Positions 1 through 12,020 are shown, numbered from the stretch's first letter. The stretch: 64,000 nt of DNA from Anseranas semipalmata (GCA_013399115.1 VXAA01005663.1:192759-256758); one strand, 5' to 3'. Program-made: numbers and translations. Notes: a model not told the origin generated them from the letters alone.

Positions 1-217
1 CTCCGGTCCCAGATTGCTTAAGCGGCGCAGAAGTTGAGGTGTCTTCTCCACCCACCTTCCCTCCCTGCTCCGCCGAGAAGCGGCGATTTGTAACCGAAAG
101 GCAGCGGCGGGAGAGAGGGGGAGAGGGAAGGAAGGGCTCCGCGACCTGCCTTACCTCCGGCGGCTGGCTCCTGCGCTCCCAGGAATTCCCCGTTCCGCTA
201 GAATTTTTGAGAGCCAT
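1..217 (-). other. Open frame running off the left edge; possible 5' exon of a gene lying to the left
   Basis: Reading the minus strand, an ATG at 217-215 opens a frame of 72 codons with no stop before the window edge. An in-frame TGA lies two codons upstream, so this is the first available ATG. The frame begins MALKNSSGTG and is rich in R, S, P and G. A strong splice-donor match (GAG|GTAAGG) lies inside it, with the GT at 154-153, so only about 21 codons would be in a first exon if that donor is used. I do not recognise the product. The block is GC-rich, so an open frame could be chance; a purely 5' UTR exon is equally possible. Confidence 0.2.
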
Positions 218-300
218 CCTTCAGGGTTTTTAGTTTGCTCTTTCTCTCCCTTCCTCCTCCTCCTCTCCCGGTGTTGTGACTGGGTTTATAAAAAAAATAA
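150..300 (-). promoter_or_regulatory. Possible minus-strand core promoter and first splice donor
   Basis: On the minus strand, TATAAA lies at 290-285. About 30 bases downstream (near 255) would be a start site, and about 100 bases further is the donor GAG|GTAAGG at 157-149. The order TATA, short leader, donor inside a CpG-rich block is what a first exon looks like. The plus strand also reads TATAAAAA at 287-294, so direction is not certain. No CAGE or RNA evidence is available here. Confidence 0.3.
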
Positions 301-1120
301 AAAAGACAACTCCATGTTAAGCTAGCAGTCAGGGCATCGTGAAGTCTAGGGCTACAGGGGGAGGGAAGAGAGGAGGGGAGGGTCACAGCTTAATGCCTTA
401 CAAAAGGGAGCCAAAAGCCTCTATATTTTTTTAATATCCTATACAAAATGCTGGCATGCATATACATGGAATACACGCGCGCGCAGGACAACGTACATGT
501 CGCTAATTAGATTTTCGCCAAAAACTGTCAAGGCTCAGCCTATGACGCAAATAAACGCAATGGCATTCCGAGTTAACGTGCAAACTCCATCCTTAACCTG
601 CCCTGTTGTTCCTCCCTGTGCACAGACACCCGGGGAGCGCGGGGGTTTATGTAGCGCGCAGCACTGTTTGCAGCAGCTCCTGCAGCGGTTGAGTGTCCAG
701 GTTCAGCCGTGACCACGCGTTGCTGCCTTGGACCCTTTCATCGCAACGTTACCGGCAGTCGAGGTGCATTTCTGCACAAATTAATTTTAATATTTCGCAG
801 ATCTAACGACAGCGGGAAAAAGGGGGGCAGAACACAAAATTGGGTGCCCCCTCGCACGTATAGCAAAGTGGTGTCCCCGTGTTTACGGAGCGGGTCACCA
901 GGAGCCAGGCCTATTGTTCTGAGAGACGCAGCTTTTGTTAGCTCGGGCGCACAGGCAGGCTGCCCCCAGCCTGCGGGTTCCGCCAAGGGCTCCGGTCCCT
1001 CGCGCCGCACGCACCACCGCTGCGTGCACCGCGTGCACTTTTTAACAACCTTACATTAAGCGTTTGCTGCAAATACGCGGTGCGGACATGGGGCCCTTTT
1101 TCCAAACGTGTCATTACCAT
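301..1120. other. CpG-rich flank of the left-edge promoter candidate
   Basis: This stretch begins AT-rich (to about 480), passes a CGCGCGCG run at 476-483, and from about 590 to 1,110 becomes GC-rich with many CpGs. It may be the upstream half of the CpG island belonging to the promoter candidate at the left edge. Open frames on both strands (709-1,059 plus, 738-1,010 minus) overlap each other and show no domain. Confidence 0.4.
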
Positions 1121-1440
1121 GAATGATTAAGGGCTTCATTGCTTCCCAGTGCAAGGTCTCAGATCAGCCTGCCGGCTGACTGCTGAATTCCACTGTACAC
1201 CTCACAACGTGATTTCAGTGAGAGGATCAGGAAAAAAACGCACTTTATTAAAGATTTTTTTTGCATACAGAATATTTAGGTGCGGTCAAATTTATTTTTG
1301 CAATTGGCAAAGGCAAATTTGCTCCTAAGCTGAACCGTCGCAAGTCGTGTTTCATCCCCGAGTACATTTTTATGGAGAAGTTATAAACCCCTGAAATATG
1401 CGTTGTCTATCAGAAATGCTGGGACGTTAGATCACACGCC
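1121..1440. promoter_or_regulatory. AT-rich candidate conserved non-coding element
   Basis: A low-repeat AT-rich stretch between two GC blocks. It holds T/A-rich homeodomain-type words (TTTATTAAAG, TTTTTATGG) and a TTGGCAAAGG word of NFI-half-site type. Candidate regulatory DNA by texture only; alignment to other vertebrates would be decisive. Confidence 0.25.
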
Positions 1441-1660
1441 GGAGCAGCAGGAGCTGCCCTCTCTGATGCGGCGGTATGGAAGCTAGCCCAGAAGCGGAGC
1501 TCGCGTGTGCGCTCGTACAGTAACCCATGTGTGTTTGCTACTGTACGGGGCTGCAGCGGTGGCGGGCAGACAATAGGAGCTGGGGAGAGCGAAGCAGTTA
1601 ACGGGAGCTCTGCTCGCGCGCCCGCCGCCAAGTTGCGCGGGGCTGAGCGGGGGACGGGAA
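1441..1660. other. Short CpG-rich block
   Basis: About 220 bases rich in G, C and CpG (for example GCTCGCGCGCCCGCCGCC near 1,612-1,629). Overlapping frames in several phases on both strands are chance products of the composition. No TATA box or clear splice signal was seen. Confidence 0.4.
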
Positions 1661-2271
1661 AGCAGGTCAGTGGCTACCAAGTGGTTAAGCAAACGCCAAA
1701 ACAAAGGGCGCTTCTTTATTTTGACGAGGTCTTGGCAGGCACGCTTTCTTATAAAAAATAATTTCTCTGCCTTTGTTTCTCTTCTTCTCCTTCAAAGAGG
1801 GTGGGAAACACGGTCTTTTGTATTCATGCCTGGTTTCCAGAGGAAGAAAGGTGATTTTTAAGAATCTGACCACCGAGCATGAGTTACTTGTCCTCCACCC
1901 AAAACGGATTAAAAAAAAAAAAAAGGAAAAATGCTTTGAGAAGACTCAAAGGGTCCCTGAAATAAGGAAGAAAGAAAAAACATCCAAAACATTAGACACA
2001 GAAACATTATATTTCAATATTATCATATGAATTAAATGTAATCCTTGAAGCGACTAGTCCCAGGGGTCACATATTAGGCCATTTTTTTCTTTTTTTTTTT
2101 ATTTAATAGAGGTCATCCAGGCTGAAAAGCAGAACCCAAATGAAAAGCATCTTCAATGTGGTTATAACATGAGCTGCACGAGGTCAGGCAGTGTCTTGTA
2201 TGGCCTCATAAAAAATACATAACCAGACAGCCTAATAGTATTTCTTTGCATTCATTTTTGGATGGGAACTG
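1661..2271. other. AT-rich spacer with homopolymer runs
   Basis: Holds a 14-base A run at 1,911-1,924 and a T-rich run near 2,082-2,100. Otherwise unique AT-rich sequence. No gene, RNA gene or recognisable repeat seen. Confidence 0.4.
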
Positions 2272-2273
2272 GC

Positions 2274-2296
2274 GGGTGGGGGAGGGGAGGGAAGGG
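2274..2296 (+). repeat. G-quadruplex-type motif
   Basis: Five runs of three to five G separated by one or two bases (G3-T-G5-A-G4-A-G3-AA-G3) on the plus strand in an AT-rich neighbourhood. This fits the standard intramolecular quadruplex pattern; folding is not shown by sequence alone. Confidence 0.6.
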
Positions 2297-3300
2297 CTGA
2301 TGGAGATAGGAACATATAAAAAACCACACGTACATTTCCATAATGCGCAGCTTTTAATACATTTCAGTTAGGAAAAAATGAACATTCATTTTAAAAGATG
2401 CCTCAGTGAGCTTTCTTTAAAGGAACAATCCTAAGTGCTATTTCTCTGGCCCCTAAAAACAGAGGTGGCATTTCAGCCTAACCCTGTGTACGTGTGCAGC
2501 TCCTGCACACACACGTGCATTTATTTAGGACAGTCGTGCCACAGCCATGCTTAATTGGAAGTGCAACCATGTTGGGCTTTCTTTCATTAAAAATTCCTAA
2601 TGCACTTTGTTATTTGTCCATACACAAACACAGCCTGATTAATTTGAATTATTTCTCTTCTGAAAAGAAATACAGATGAAAAACCCCAGTTACATGGTTT
2701 CTGCTTTAATTTGCTCTCGCAGGGGAGGGGTTTGCCCAGCACAGAATTTATGCAGGTTGCAAAGATGCACTGGGTGGGAGAGAGGGCAAGAGAAAGGCAA
2801 GGCATAAAAGAGAGCGGGGGGGATAAATAAAAATAAACAGTGCTAAAAACGCTGGGAGATAAGAGAATCTCTAAATATTGCCTCCCTTCCCCCTCTCCCA
2901 AATATAGCCTGGAGACGAGTGACCCTGCTGGGGAGCGAGCCGCAGAGGTGACCCAATGCTAACCAGCCTGTTAGAACTAATAAGGTGCGCTCCTAAGCCA
3001 CTCAGCTGACACTGGGGCATTGTGGAAATAACTCTCCTTGTTATTGCCCATCCTCAGCTTGAAATTTACTACTCCTTTGCATTATTAAAGAGACAGCTTG
3101 CATTCACTATGGGGGAGAGGAGCTGGGCAGGATAAATAACTGTGCACGATTTTTTTAATGTTATGTTTGTGCTCTCTGTAGTCTTTATATTAAGATTCTG
3201 AGCATTAAAGCATGCTGGGTTAATAGGTTGTTATTTATTATTTGAACTGTTTTCAAAAATAAAATCTAGCTTAGAAAAATAAGAATTTTTCCCCCCCATG
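2297..3300. promoter_or_regulatory. AT-rich candidate conserved non-coding element
   Basis: About 1 kb of unique sequence with no interspersed repeat. Contains words typical of developmental enhancers: GGAACAATC (SOX-like, near 2,421), TTTGCATTATTAA (POU-like, near 3,076) and GGTTAATAGGTTG (HNF1/homeodomain-like, near 3,219). The 2,900-3,250 part has the most enhancer-like texture. Inference from composition and motif density only. Confidence 0.3.
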
Positions 3301-4449
3301 GCAAACGGTCAGAAAACAAGAAATGCGCGAACCATCGCAGAGAAGGTCAGACCGCGGCCAGCGGCAGGCCTTGTGGGACAGAAACCTTCCAAAACACGTC
3401 TCGGCAGCACTGCTGCTCCCTCACATCAGATGGTGAGCAGAGCTTAAAAAAACGTAGGAGATAGCATGGATTGTGAGACTGGAGACAAAAAGGACCTACT
3501 GCAAAACGAGTCCACCCTTACAAGATAACGTGACAAGGGCGTCAAAATACGGAGCTGCTTTGCATTCCGTGGGTTCTCAGATTTTAAAGCAATTGCAGAG
3601 AAAGATAAAACTCAAAGACAGAAGGAGGCAGAGAAAAGCGACGTCCATCTCCTCTGCCCCCCAGACTCAGCTTCCCGCTCCTGCAGCAGCCTGCGCCCTG
3701 CCCACGCGAGCGTACCCCAGAACGACCCCAGGTAGATGGTGCCGCCTTCCCGGGAGCTGGCCTCCCTGTGAGGGCGGCACAGCAGCCGCCGCGCTGGGAC
3801 TTACATCTGCACGTTGCAGAGCAAACGCTATCGAACAGGAGCTGAGCTGCTCACCCCGACTCTTTTGCCATCCCTGACTCAGTTTCCATGGGCAGGATTT
3901 TTAACCTCGGTCGCTGGAAGGGCCGGAGGACCATAGCACGCGAGGTCTCACACGGGGTCTCAGGCCGTGGAGCGGGACCCTACAGCCCCTGGTCCAGCCC
4001 GGTCCAGCAGGGGAGCAGCTATAATAATTAGAACTCGAGTATTATTAATTCTGTGTAGCAAACCTGGATGAACACTGGGGACATCACTGTGAGTAGTGAT
4101 CAATGATAAATAAAATCCTCCAGGTAAATACAGAGTGCCACTTAGTAGATGATAGTGGGCTGGCACAAGCACGCTGTTTCTGAAGAGGATGAACCAAGGA
4201 GGGTTTGCTTCCTTCTTGGTGTTTTATTATTGGAGATCCCGTGATATCGGTTACACAATGGATTTGAGAGAATTCTTAAGAGAACAGGAGAGCCGCAGCA
4301 GTGCTTTAGCTGTCCACACCAACTGCTTCTTCCTGCAAGTTCAGAGACAACCCATTCTTCTGAAAGGTTAATGTGGTCAGCTGCTGGGAAGACCTGGGAT
4401 GACAGCAGGAATCAATGCATAGTAATGTGATGAAATACATGCAGCCGCC
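3301..4449. other. Unique sequence, no gene seen; mild GC rise at 3,640-3,900
   Basis: A 134-codon frame at 3,473-3,877 crosses a GC-richer stretch but has no recognisable domain and proline/alanine-rich low-complexity character, so it is not called. The rest is unremarkable. Confidence 0.4.
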
Positions 4450-4880
4450 ATAACGCACCGGAGGAGCGGATTGTGTCTGTCCCGCACATCGAGGGACCGA
4501 GGAGCAGCCCTGAGAGCGGGTGTGATCTGAAAGGATCACCCGAGCAGCCCCAGAGACAGCCCTCGGCGGGAGCGATGGCCCCGCGCACGGCGGGAGGACG
4601 GGGCGGGACGCAGCGCGTTTCCCAGCTCGTGCTCCGTGCAGCGCCGGGATTCCCCAGGATGCATGCCGCGGGGCCGCCCGCGCATCCCACGGGACTGCAG
4701 ACCGAGGGAGCCGCCAGCCGCAGGGCGCTGCCATCAGCGCGCCGTGCCGGCCGCTCCTCCGAGGGCTGCGTGGCGCGGCGTGGATTGGAACGCCGGGGGT
4801 CTCGGCTGGCCTGGCTGCTGTGCGCGCTGTGCTCTCGCAGGGTGTCACGGATTCACAGCGGCAGGACTGGAACCGAGTGT
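4450..4880. other. CpG-rich block
   Basis: High GC and frequent CpG with abrupt edges. Long overlapping frames occur on both strands (4,306-4,896 minus, 4,473-4,889 plus), which is what stop-codon depletion gives. No promoter or splice structure could be recognised. Could be an orphan CpG island or a GC-biased conversion hotspot. Confidence 0.4.
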
Positions 4881-6180
4881 CTGATCTAGTGGTCACTGGA
4901 GAGCCAATAGTTCAGGAGTAGATCAAAGATGACCCAAAGCCTTGAAAGAGGTATGTCGAGTGCTGCTTCTCACGGGAGGTATTGAAAACCATCAAATCAC
5001 CGAAAAGGCTTCGCGTGTGCATAAGATGATCATCCTGGAACCACAGTCCAAACAGCGTCTGAACATTTATTTATAACTCGTGTTTAAAACTGCTCTGCGC
5101 CTATCACAAAACCAACCTGAGGGAGTTTTTAGCATAGGCGTACAAAGTGTGTTTAAATACAACATGTCAACATACATTTATGGTAGCAAATAGCAAATAA
5201 GAAGTATGGCTTCAGAGTAAAGGGATAACAGCCAGCTAAGACAGGAAAATGAAATCCAGATTTTTGATAGTGCCAAGCATAAATTAGGAATTAAAATGGA
5301 TACCTGGACAAACGGGCAAACCAGGAGCCTCCCTGACCCTCTCAGTTATTCCCTTCCGGCATCCTAATTTTGTGAGTCATCAAAAGCAGCCAAATTAGTC
5401 CTATCAGCATCTGAACTTGCAGATATTCATAACTGCTGTACATTTATGTATGCGCAAACTATAAAGTTACTTTTATGAAAACACAGCTGGCCTTGCCTAC
5501 AACGTATTTGACTATTTTTGCATATACATTTTTTTAATCAAGTAGCCCTCCTGTAAGTCATGATAATAGCCACAAATGTAATGCACGTTCCAGTTGGAAT
5601 ATCTGAAAGTTTTCAGGTAAAATCGAAGGTGTGGAGACTCACAGGGCTGTGTTAAGGAGCTGTTGTGCTCAGCCTTCAGGTGGTAAGGCTTAAGTAACGA
5701 GAGTATTAGAACCGTGACAACACTCTACTGGATTTAAAAATACAATTTTCAAAACTGATTGCCAAACTCTGATCTCAATAGCATGGCAATTTTTTCAGCT
5801 CTGCCAGCTGATCCCATAAAAAGTATTATTTCTCCTTACAAACCCAGGCAAAGTTAGGCATCCAAAGAAGAGCGATTTGACTCTAGGGTTTCTAATCCCC
5901 TGCAGCTTTCACACTGACACTGAACGTTCTCTTGAACCGACATCAAAAAAGCAATTATAAAAACAACAGCCAAAATTATTTCTTACATAACCGGATTGTA
6001 TCAGTTCCCTATCTGCCACATTAAACACAGCAGTGGTTAACCTGCTCCACTTTTAATTCCATACCTCTTGTTTAGACTGACTATTTAAATTACTCTCTTG
6101 CCATCTTGGCTTTTCAATATATCACACTTTATTAATTTTAAATCTGCTTCTTCTGCCTTTTTAATACCTGGTAGACTTCA
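4881..6180. other. AT-rich unique stretch, partly enhancer-like
   Basis: Low repeat content, A/T-rich, no homopolymer above about 7. The 5,040-5,640 part (many TTTAAA, CATTTATGG and ATTTA words) resembles conserved non-coding DNA. No gene or repeat called. Confidence 0.3.
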
Positions 6181-6894
6181 GCATTGTTGGCCGTGAGGCT
6201 GCGTGGTCCGCACAGCTTTTGTACTGGACAGACACAAGGTGGAGAAGGTGCTGGTTGTCAGCTGCGGTTGAATTCTGCTTAGGTTATGAGCACGTTCAGA
6301 ATTGGAGCTATTTTGACAGAAGGTGCCCAGTACATAGTTCCATAGACGTGCCTATCTGCAGAACACAAGCAAACCAAAACCTGAGGTAGCGAGCCCGTAG
6401 CAGAATTGCCCGCGGTCTTCATCGTCACGAGGCAGGCACTGAGGGCTGAGCGTGGCAGCGTGGGAGCCACGATGACGACAGGGCAGGGTTGGGAACCTCC
6501 CAGACTGACGTCCCCTGCAGGTGGCAAGTGGCCCAAACAGAAGATGTGACCCAGGTACGGATGGCGGAGGGCAAAGGTTAACAACCCGCTGGGTAGGGAG
6601 CTGTGTGCTCCAGCACAGGGCCTGAGATTAACCGAACAAAAGGCTGAAGATCTGGCCAGGCTGAGAGGAGAGGTGGCTGCAGACGAGTACCTCTCACCTG
6701 GGAGAAAAGGGCAGGAGAGGACAAGAGACGCGTGAAGCAGCTGTCATGGTTACACCGTCCTCCAGCCCCAGCAGGACCCATTTCCATACCTCAGAACCTC
6801 TGTATGTGCATAGCGCGGCTATCGAACGTGCCTGCAGCTACTCTGCACCTCCACAGTGTTTCTGCTGTAACTCTCCTGTACTTCCCTCTTCCTG
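6181..6894. other. Mid-GC unique stretch, nothing recognised
   Basis: Short frames on the minus strand (6,279-6,584; 6,578-6,787) carry no recognisable motif. No repeat or RNA gene identified. Confidence 0.4.
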
Positions 6895-6959
6895 CTCTCT
6901 AAATATAATTTAGAGAGAGCAACTGACAAACAGATAAAACTGCTTAAAAATATATATAT
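6895..6959. repeat. Perfect 10-bp inverted repeat followed by a (TA)n run
   Basis: Arms CTCTCTAAAT (6,895-6,904) and ATTTAGAGAG (6,908-6,917) are exact reverse complements with a 3-base loop. A (TA)5 run follows at 6,950-6,959. Possible hairpin or cruciform site. Confidence 0.6.
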
Positions 6960-7269
6960 GTGTGTAACTAATGTATCTATAACAAATATATGGGTGCATT
7001 TTAAGGCATTCTTTTGGGAATCAGAATATTAGATTGCTTTATACAAAACAGGACTTATCTGCTAAATTTTCTAAATTTCTAATTCTCAATTATTAAAAAA
7101 CAGCTCAGAAGGCTTTCAGCATCCAGAAAAATACCTAAATATATTAAGCCTCTGTATGTGTCCTAATGAAAGTTATGGGGGGGTTGGATTTCTGTTAGCG
7201 CTCTGTCTGTAACGCAGAACTGCAAGAGAAGATGGATGCCCCTGGGGGTGAAAGAGTTGGTCTTGGTCC

Positions 7270-7400
7270 AGCCTCCAGGCGTGCCACCAGCTGCCTCCCG
7301 AGCTGCGGCCAGTCGCTTAATACTTCTGTAGAACGAGGACAGTAATTCACATCTCCCATGACTCATCTGTTTTAGCTATTTAAACTAAAACTCTGCAAGA
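7270..7400 (+). mobile_element. MIR/CORE-SINE-like fragment (weak)
   Basis: The order of words GTGCCACCAGCTG, CAGTCGCTTAATACTTCTGT and GGACAGTAATTCACATCTCC follows the MIR consensus as I remember it (GCCACT..AGCTG, AAGTCACTTAACCTCTCTGT, GGGATAATAATACCTACCTC), with a gap where the cagtttcctcatctgt block should be. Decayed; could be chance. Confidence 0.35.
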
Positions 7401-8200
7401 TAGGGAGTGAAATTTTAGCTCCTCTCAAACCAGTGAGTTTTGGCACTGACTTCAAAAAAAAGGAAAATTGTAGGTTAAACAAGTTCAGGTGTCTATATAG
7501 TGAAATACTGATCTTGGCTGTGGTCTCTAAATGCTCTTAGAGTGCTAATAATAAGAACGTGGTGGCATATCCAAGACTACATTGCAGCCACAAAAATGTA
7601 AGGTCTTCATTTTCAAACATCTGAATGCTGCCCAAACCATCTATGCAGAAAAACACACACTAGCATCTGTCCAGCGGTCCAGGTCTGGAAATCATGGAAG
7701 TGCTACCTCCTCTTTGCTTGCAACCAGAGGTACTCGATAGCTTGCAGAAAATGAACAGAAGGGAAGTAGAGAGCACAACTGGGGGTTCAGCCCCCCAGAG
7801 AATTAAAGTTAGAAGTGAGAGCTGCAGAGAACTGGAGCCTGAACCTAGCTCCCCCAGAGGAAAGCTGCAGCCTGGTAACTCTGGAAGGAAAAGCAGGGAA
7901 GCGTCAGGGGGTACTGAAGCATCTGCAGGAGCATCCTGGCTAGGGGGATTAATCCTGCTTACATGAGACTCCCACATGGGCAACCTGTTGAGTTCTGTGC
8001 AGAATAGAGAAGCTCCTGGAGAAGACCCCAGGTTCCAGCCAAGGACATGACTAATCCACTCAATGTTTGTCCTTCTGAAAAAACAAACAAACCCGATCTC
8101 TGGTTGCACCCCTACCGAAGTGACCTGTTTCCACAAGAGGAAGCCTACAGATAGTTAAATAAATAGCTAAATCATCACTGGTTACAACCGATACTGATAT
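7401..8200. other. Unclassified mid-GC segment
   Basis: From about 7,660 to 8,150 the sequence is GC-richer than its flanks without being CpG-rich, and is open in one frame on each strand (7,694-7,966 plus; 7,660-8,136 minus, 158 codons). I do not recognise either product. It has the look of an old, CpG-depleted insertion but I cannot assign a family. Confidence 0.3.
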
Positions 8201-10420
8201 GGAGGAAGGCATTTAATTTATCTAAGTGATGAGCCTTGCTCCTTCTTAGCCTTTTTCAGGGAAGATTATTTCACAGTCTAAAAGACTTAGTTGTTAGGAA
8301 AAAAATGAGCAATATTCAAACTTTTGCTAAGGTCATCCTATAACTCTGAGTAGCCATAAGCATCAAAATCTGGTTTCTGGACATTTAAAAAAAAATCTCA
8401 AGCTCCATAAATGGTGAATTCTATGCAGAATAATGGCACCTTTTTTGTTGTTGCTGTTGCTTAAAAACTTTAGAATCAAATAGTCAATATGGCGCTTTTA
8501 CAATTAGAAGATGGGATAAATGTGCTCATGTTTCAGAATCACTTTAGGATCTAAAATACTCCACACCAGCTAGGTATTACTGCTATCCTCCTATTTTCAT
8601 AAAAGATTTCGATGTAGCTCTGCACTGGAAATGGTGCAGAGTAATTCTGATTGGATTTCAAAAATCCTTGGTGAGCTGGGGCTACCTTAATAAAAACAAA
8701 GGCATGAACTTAAAACGTACATAGTTGCAACTCCCCAGATGACCTTAATTTGGAATAAGAACTTCTTTATTTTATTTAGTCCAGTGGTTCTTAAAGTTAG
8801 GACCAAGAGACCACTACCCAGTCATGGAACTTCTCTGAGTCACCTTGCGTAACCACACAGAATTGACTCATTCATAAATTTTACTATTTAATGTAATTCT
8901 ATAGACTACAGTTTAGGAGCCAGTGGTTCACTTTACAGTATTTTGAAGAAGTTAAACTAACCCCAAAAAGCCAATTACTCCAGATGAAGTGATCCATCCG
9001 TAGAACTATACTGGTGTAGAAGGTGTAACTTTCCTATGCAAACAACAGCACAAGTCCTCCTGGAACTCAATGGCACTTGTGTTCTTAAGTCACGCAGATG
9101 CCTTTGAAAACATACACGTCTATTTTATTCTCGCTGCGTCTGAGGCTGTTGAAAGATACAGGGAACTAAAAATGGTAAAAATGTCTAGATGAATACTTTG
9201 GCTCTCTGACTGTGTTTTGAACCACCCAGCCGACGGAACCCCCCGTTCTTTCCCCACCACTGCCACCCAGAAGCACCAGGCCAAGCAGGAGTGAACAGCT
9301 TTATAGGAGGTGGCCTAAAAAAACTGGAATAAGAAACAACATTTGCTGTGAAGAGTGTCTTGTGGTGTTATGTCCCAAGCAAAATACATCCCCAGTAAAA
9401 GCCAACCAAAACGTCATTTCCAACTGAAAAAACAATGGGGAGGGGAACGCCACAGGTCACAAACTGCTCTGGTGCTTGCATCCATGTCAGCCAACGACCA
9501 GCAAGAAATGGCACTATTCAGTACTTAGAGCATGAAACCATGCCGCTCAGCCTACTTCTGTCTGTCTAAAGCTTCCTCCTCCGCCTCCCCCTGCCCATCC
9601 AGTGATTTGATATATAACCTACAGGAAATAAACATAAAATCTCTCAGAGGGAACCAAGAAGGGCATTTTAAGAACAGATAGTCAATTAAGCATTATCTGC
9701 AACTCTTGTGTTTACAGCTTCAAACACGAAAGCACAAGAACATTCCCTTTAAAAAGCAGCTTACTTGTATAGGTGCTAGTTGACAAGTCTCATGCACTAC
9801 TAAATAGATGTTCTTACAAACTGGATGATTATTCCTGGAACTGTAAATACAGAAGAGTGTTGGCACCGCATCTTTGAAGAAAAATACAAAATATACACAT
9901 AGCACATACATTCTGCTTCATAGTTTATATAAGCTGGAAAGTCATGGCATATGGTGAAGTCAGTTTTTATACAAAGACATGGAAATGTATACAAGGAAAA
10001 ATATTCCCAAAAATAATGCAAAGCTAGATATGGTTAAAAAAAAAACTCCAATATATCTTAAAAATCTTGCAGACCTTTTAAACCTCAACTATATCCCTTC
10101 TAGATGATGGAAGGTAATAATGTAATTTCTTCTGCAACGTCCACTTCCATCACAGCCCAGCCTCACCAAGCTCTTTTCTACCTTCTGAATGCACTAAAGG
10201 AACAAAATAAAGTTGACTTTATAAAAGAAGATACTCTGTCTAAAGATGATTGTGTAAATGATTAATAAAAACATGTATGCAGTTCTTTAAGCTTTATATC
10301 AAATAAAATCGTGCTTGCTTTCCATATCCTTGATTTTTTAAATGCCACGGGAGACAAAGAGCATGCTGGATAAGAATTCCCTATCAGTGGCAACTGTTTT
10401 ATGTCCACTAAATTGAAATA
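8201..10420. other. Long AT-rich stretch with faint repeat traces
   Basis: No gene seen. A hAT-like word (CAGTGGTTCTTAAAGTTAGG at 8,781-8,800) and a stretch at 9,050-9,115 (AACTCAATGGCACTT.. then GATGCCTTTGAAAA) recall short amniote repeats but are too weak to call. 9,700-10,420 is strongly AT-rich unique sequence. Confidence 0.35.
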
Positions 10421-12020
10421 CAATTAGCACGGTTCAGCTGCACTTTGGTGAGCCCCTGCTTCCCTGAAGCTGAGGACTGCACATAGCTCAGGCAGGAGTC
10501 CCGGCAATGCCTCCCCCGGACTGCTGCCTACAGAGCCCAGGCACGGCACCCGTGACTTCGCCTTGGAAGCGGTGATGGCGCAGGAAGGGCCACTCAGCCG
10601 ACGCAGGCTGGTTATAAATGTAACCTGAAGACATGGTTTTCTTTCAGGAGAATTAAAACCTTCAGTTAGTTTTCAAAGAAACCAACAATTCTGCCAGGCC
10701 AACTGAGCTCCTCTCTCACTCAGCTGATCGTAAACCACGCTTGTGTTTCCGACCACCACTAGCACTTCGTGCAGCGCTCTCTGCAATACCCTGGGAAGGG
10801 ATTAGCACAAACGTTACCATTCTTCTACTTTGTATCATCAACGAGAGTGCCTTTGCAAGAGTCAAAAATAGCTGGGCTCTCAAAAAAGATTTTAAGGGAA
10901 ATTTGAATTAAAATTATTCTCTTAACACTTTTCTACTTCTGCATTTCACTGCTAAATTCATATTGAGATTCTATATCTTTGAGATAATTAATCTGAATTG
11001 GTTTGCTAGATACTATATTTAAACTTTAAAATATTATATACCTGTTACTCAAGATTCAAAATACCCCGTCCCTCCTCCCAGACTCTACAAGACACTTCTT
11101 ATACAAATGCTCCACAAATGCTCCAGGGAATACGAACATTACAGCTCCTGTTTCACGGAATCAGAACCAAAACCCTTCAGGCACCGTGAGCAACCCACCC
11201 GCGCACCGCCTGGACGGGGAACGCGCGTACTTCGGGCATCCCTGGAAGAAGGAGCTTAGCGAGCGTGCCCCAGCAGCCCCAGGTGTTGCTCTGCAAGCAG
11301 CTGAAGACCAGTTTGCTTCCTTGTTTTTTTTTGTGCGTGGTTAAATCATTAGTGTATGTAAGCTGAAATGGTAAGCCACATATGAGTTTTATCTTTGACA
11401 GACATCTTTTCTAATTAATTTGCCATGGAAAGCAGAAAAGATTATCAAGAGCCAAACTTTGCTTTGTATTTTTAAGAAAGGCTTGCCATGTCTTCATCAA
11501 AAGTAATATAACGCAGAATTTTTCATCAGCTTTTATTTTTTCTATTTTGACAACCTACAGAAAAGAAAAAAAACTCCTGGGTATACGTTGCTTATTTTTT
11601 TCTAATGGTAATAACATACTCTCGGAGTCACTTCCCACGGAGACCTGCTAGTTATCACCTCTCTTTCTTTTATTCTATTAAGCAAATCCTGTGATTCAGT
11701 AGAAGGCTATTCCCATCAGCCAAAAAGATTAACTAATTCATAATTTCCTTTGCTAGCTTTGTACCCTTCCTTCCTCCTCTAAATTTGGGATAGGCCATTC
11801 AGCTATGAAATAAGAAGTTTTTATTCAAGCATTGAAAGTAAAGAATATATGGGTTTAGCACCAAATAATTCACATCTGGAAACCTGAAGCTAGTTCTTGA
11901 GGAACTTTCACCTTATATTTAACCCAATCATGCAGAGCAAAATTCCAAACAACATGTATATGGTATTTCCCAGAGCTACAAAAAATTATTTTAAAACTGA
12001 TCAGAAGAAAGGATTTAAGA
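10421..12020. other. AT-rich spacer with two small GC patches
   Basis: GC patches at 10,430-10,610 and 11,190-11,300; otherwise AT-rich unique DNA (10,880-11,060 and 11,330-12,000 are the most AT-rich). No gene, RNA gene or clear repeat. Confidence 0.35.

Noticed and set aside
8230..8340. Possible reverse CR1/L2 3' end (AGTCTAAAAGACTTAGTTGTTAGG)
   Set aside because: Too few matching words to separate from chance.
8781..8960. Possible hAT-type element starting CAGTGGTTCTTAAAGTTAGG
   Set aside because: Only the first word resembles hAT ends; the expected inverted end is missing and a second CAGTGGTTCA lies in direct, not inverted, orientation.
9050..9115. Short ancient repeat resembling TTAGGCGCCTTTGAAAAT-type elements
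   Set aside because: Only two loosely matching words; not enough to call.
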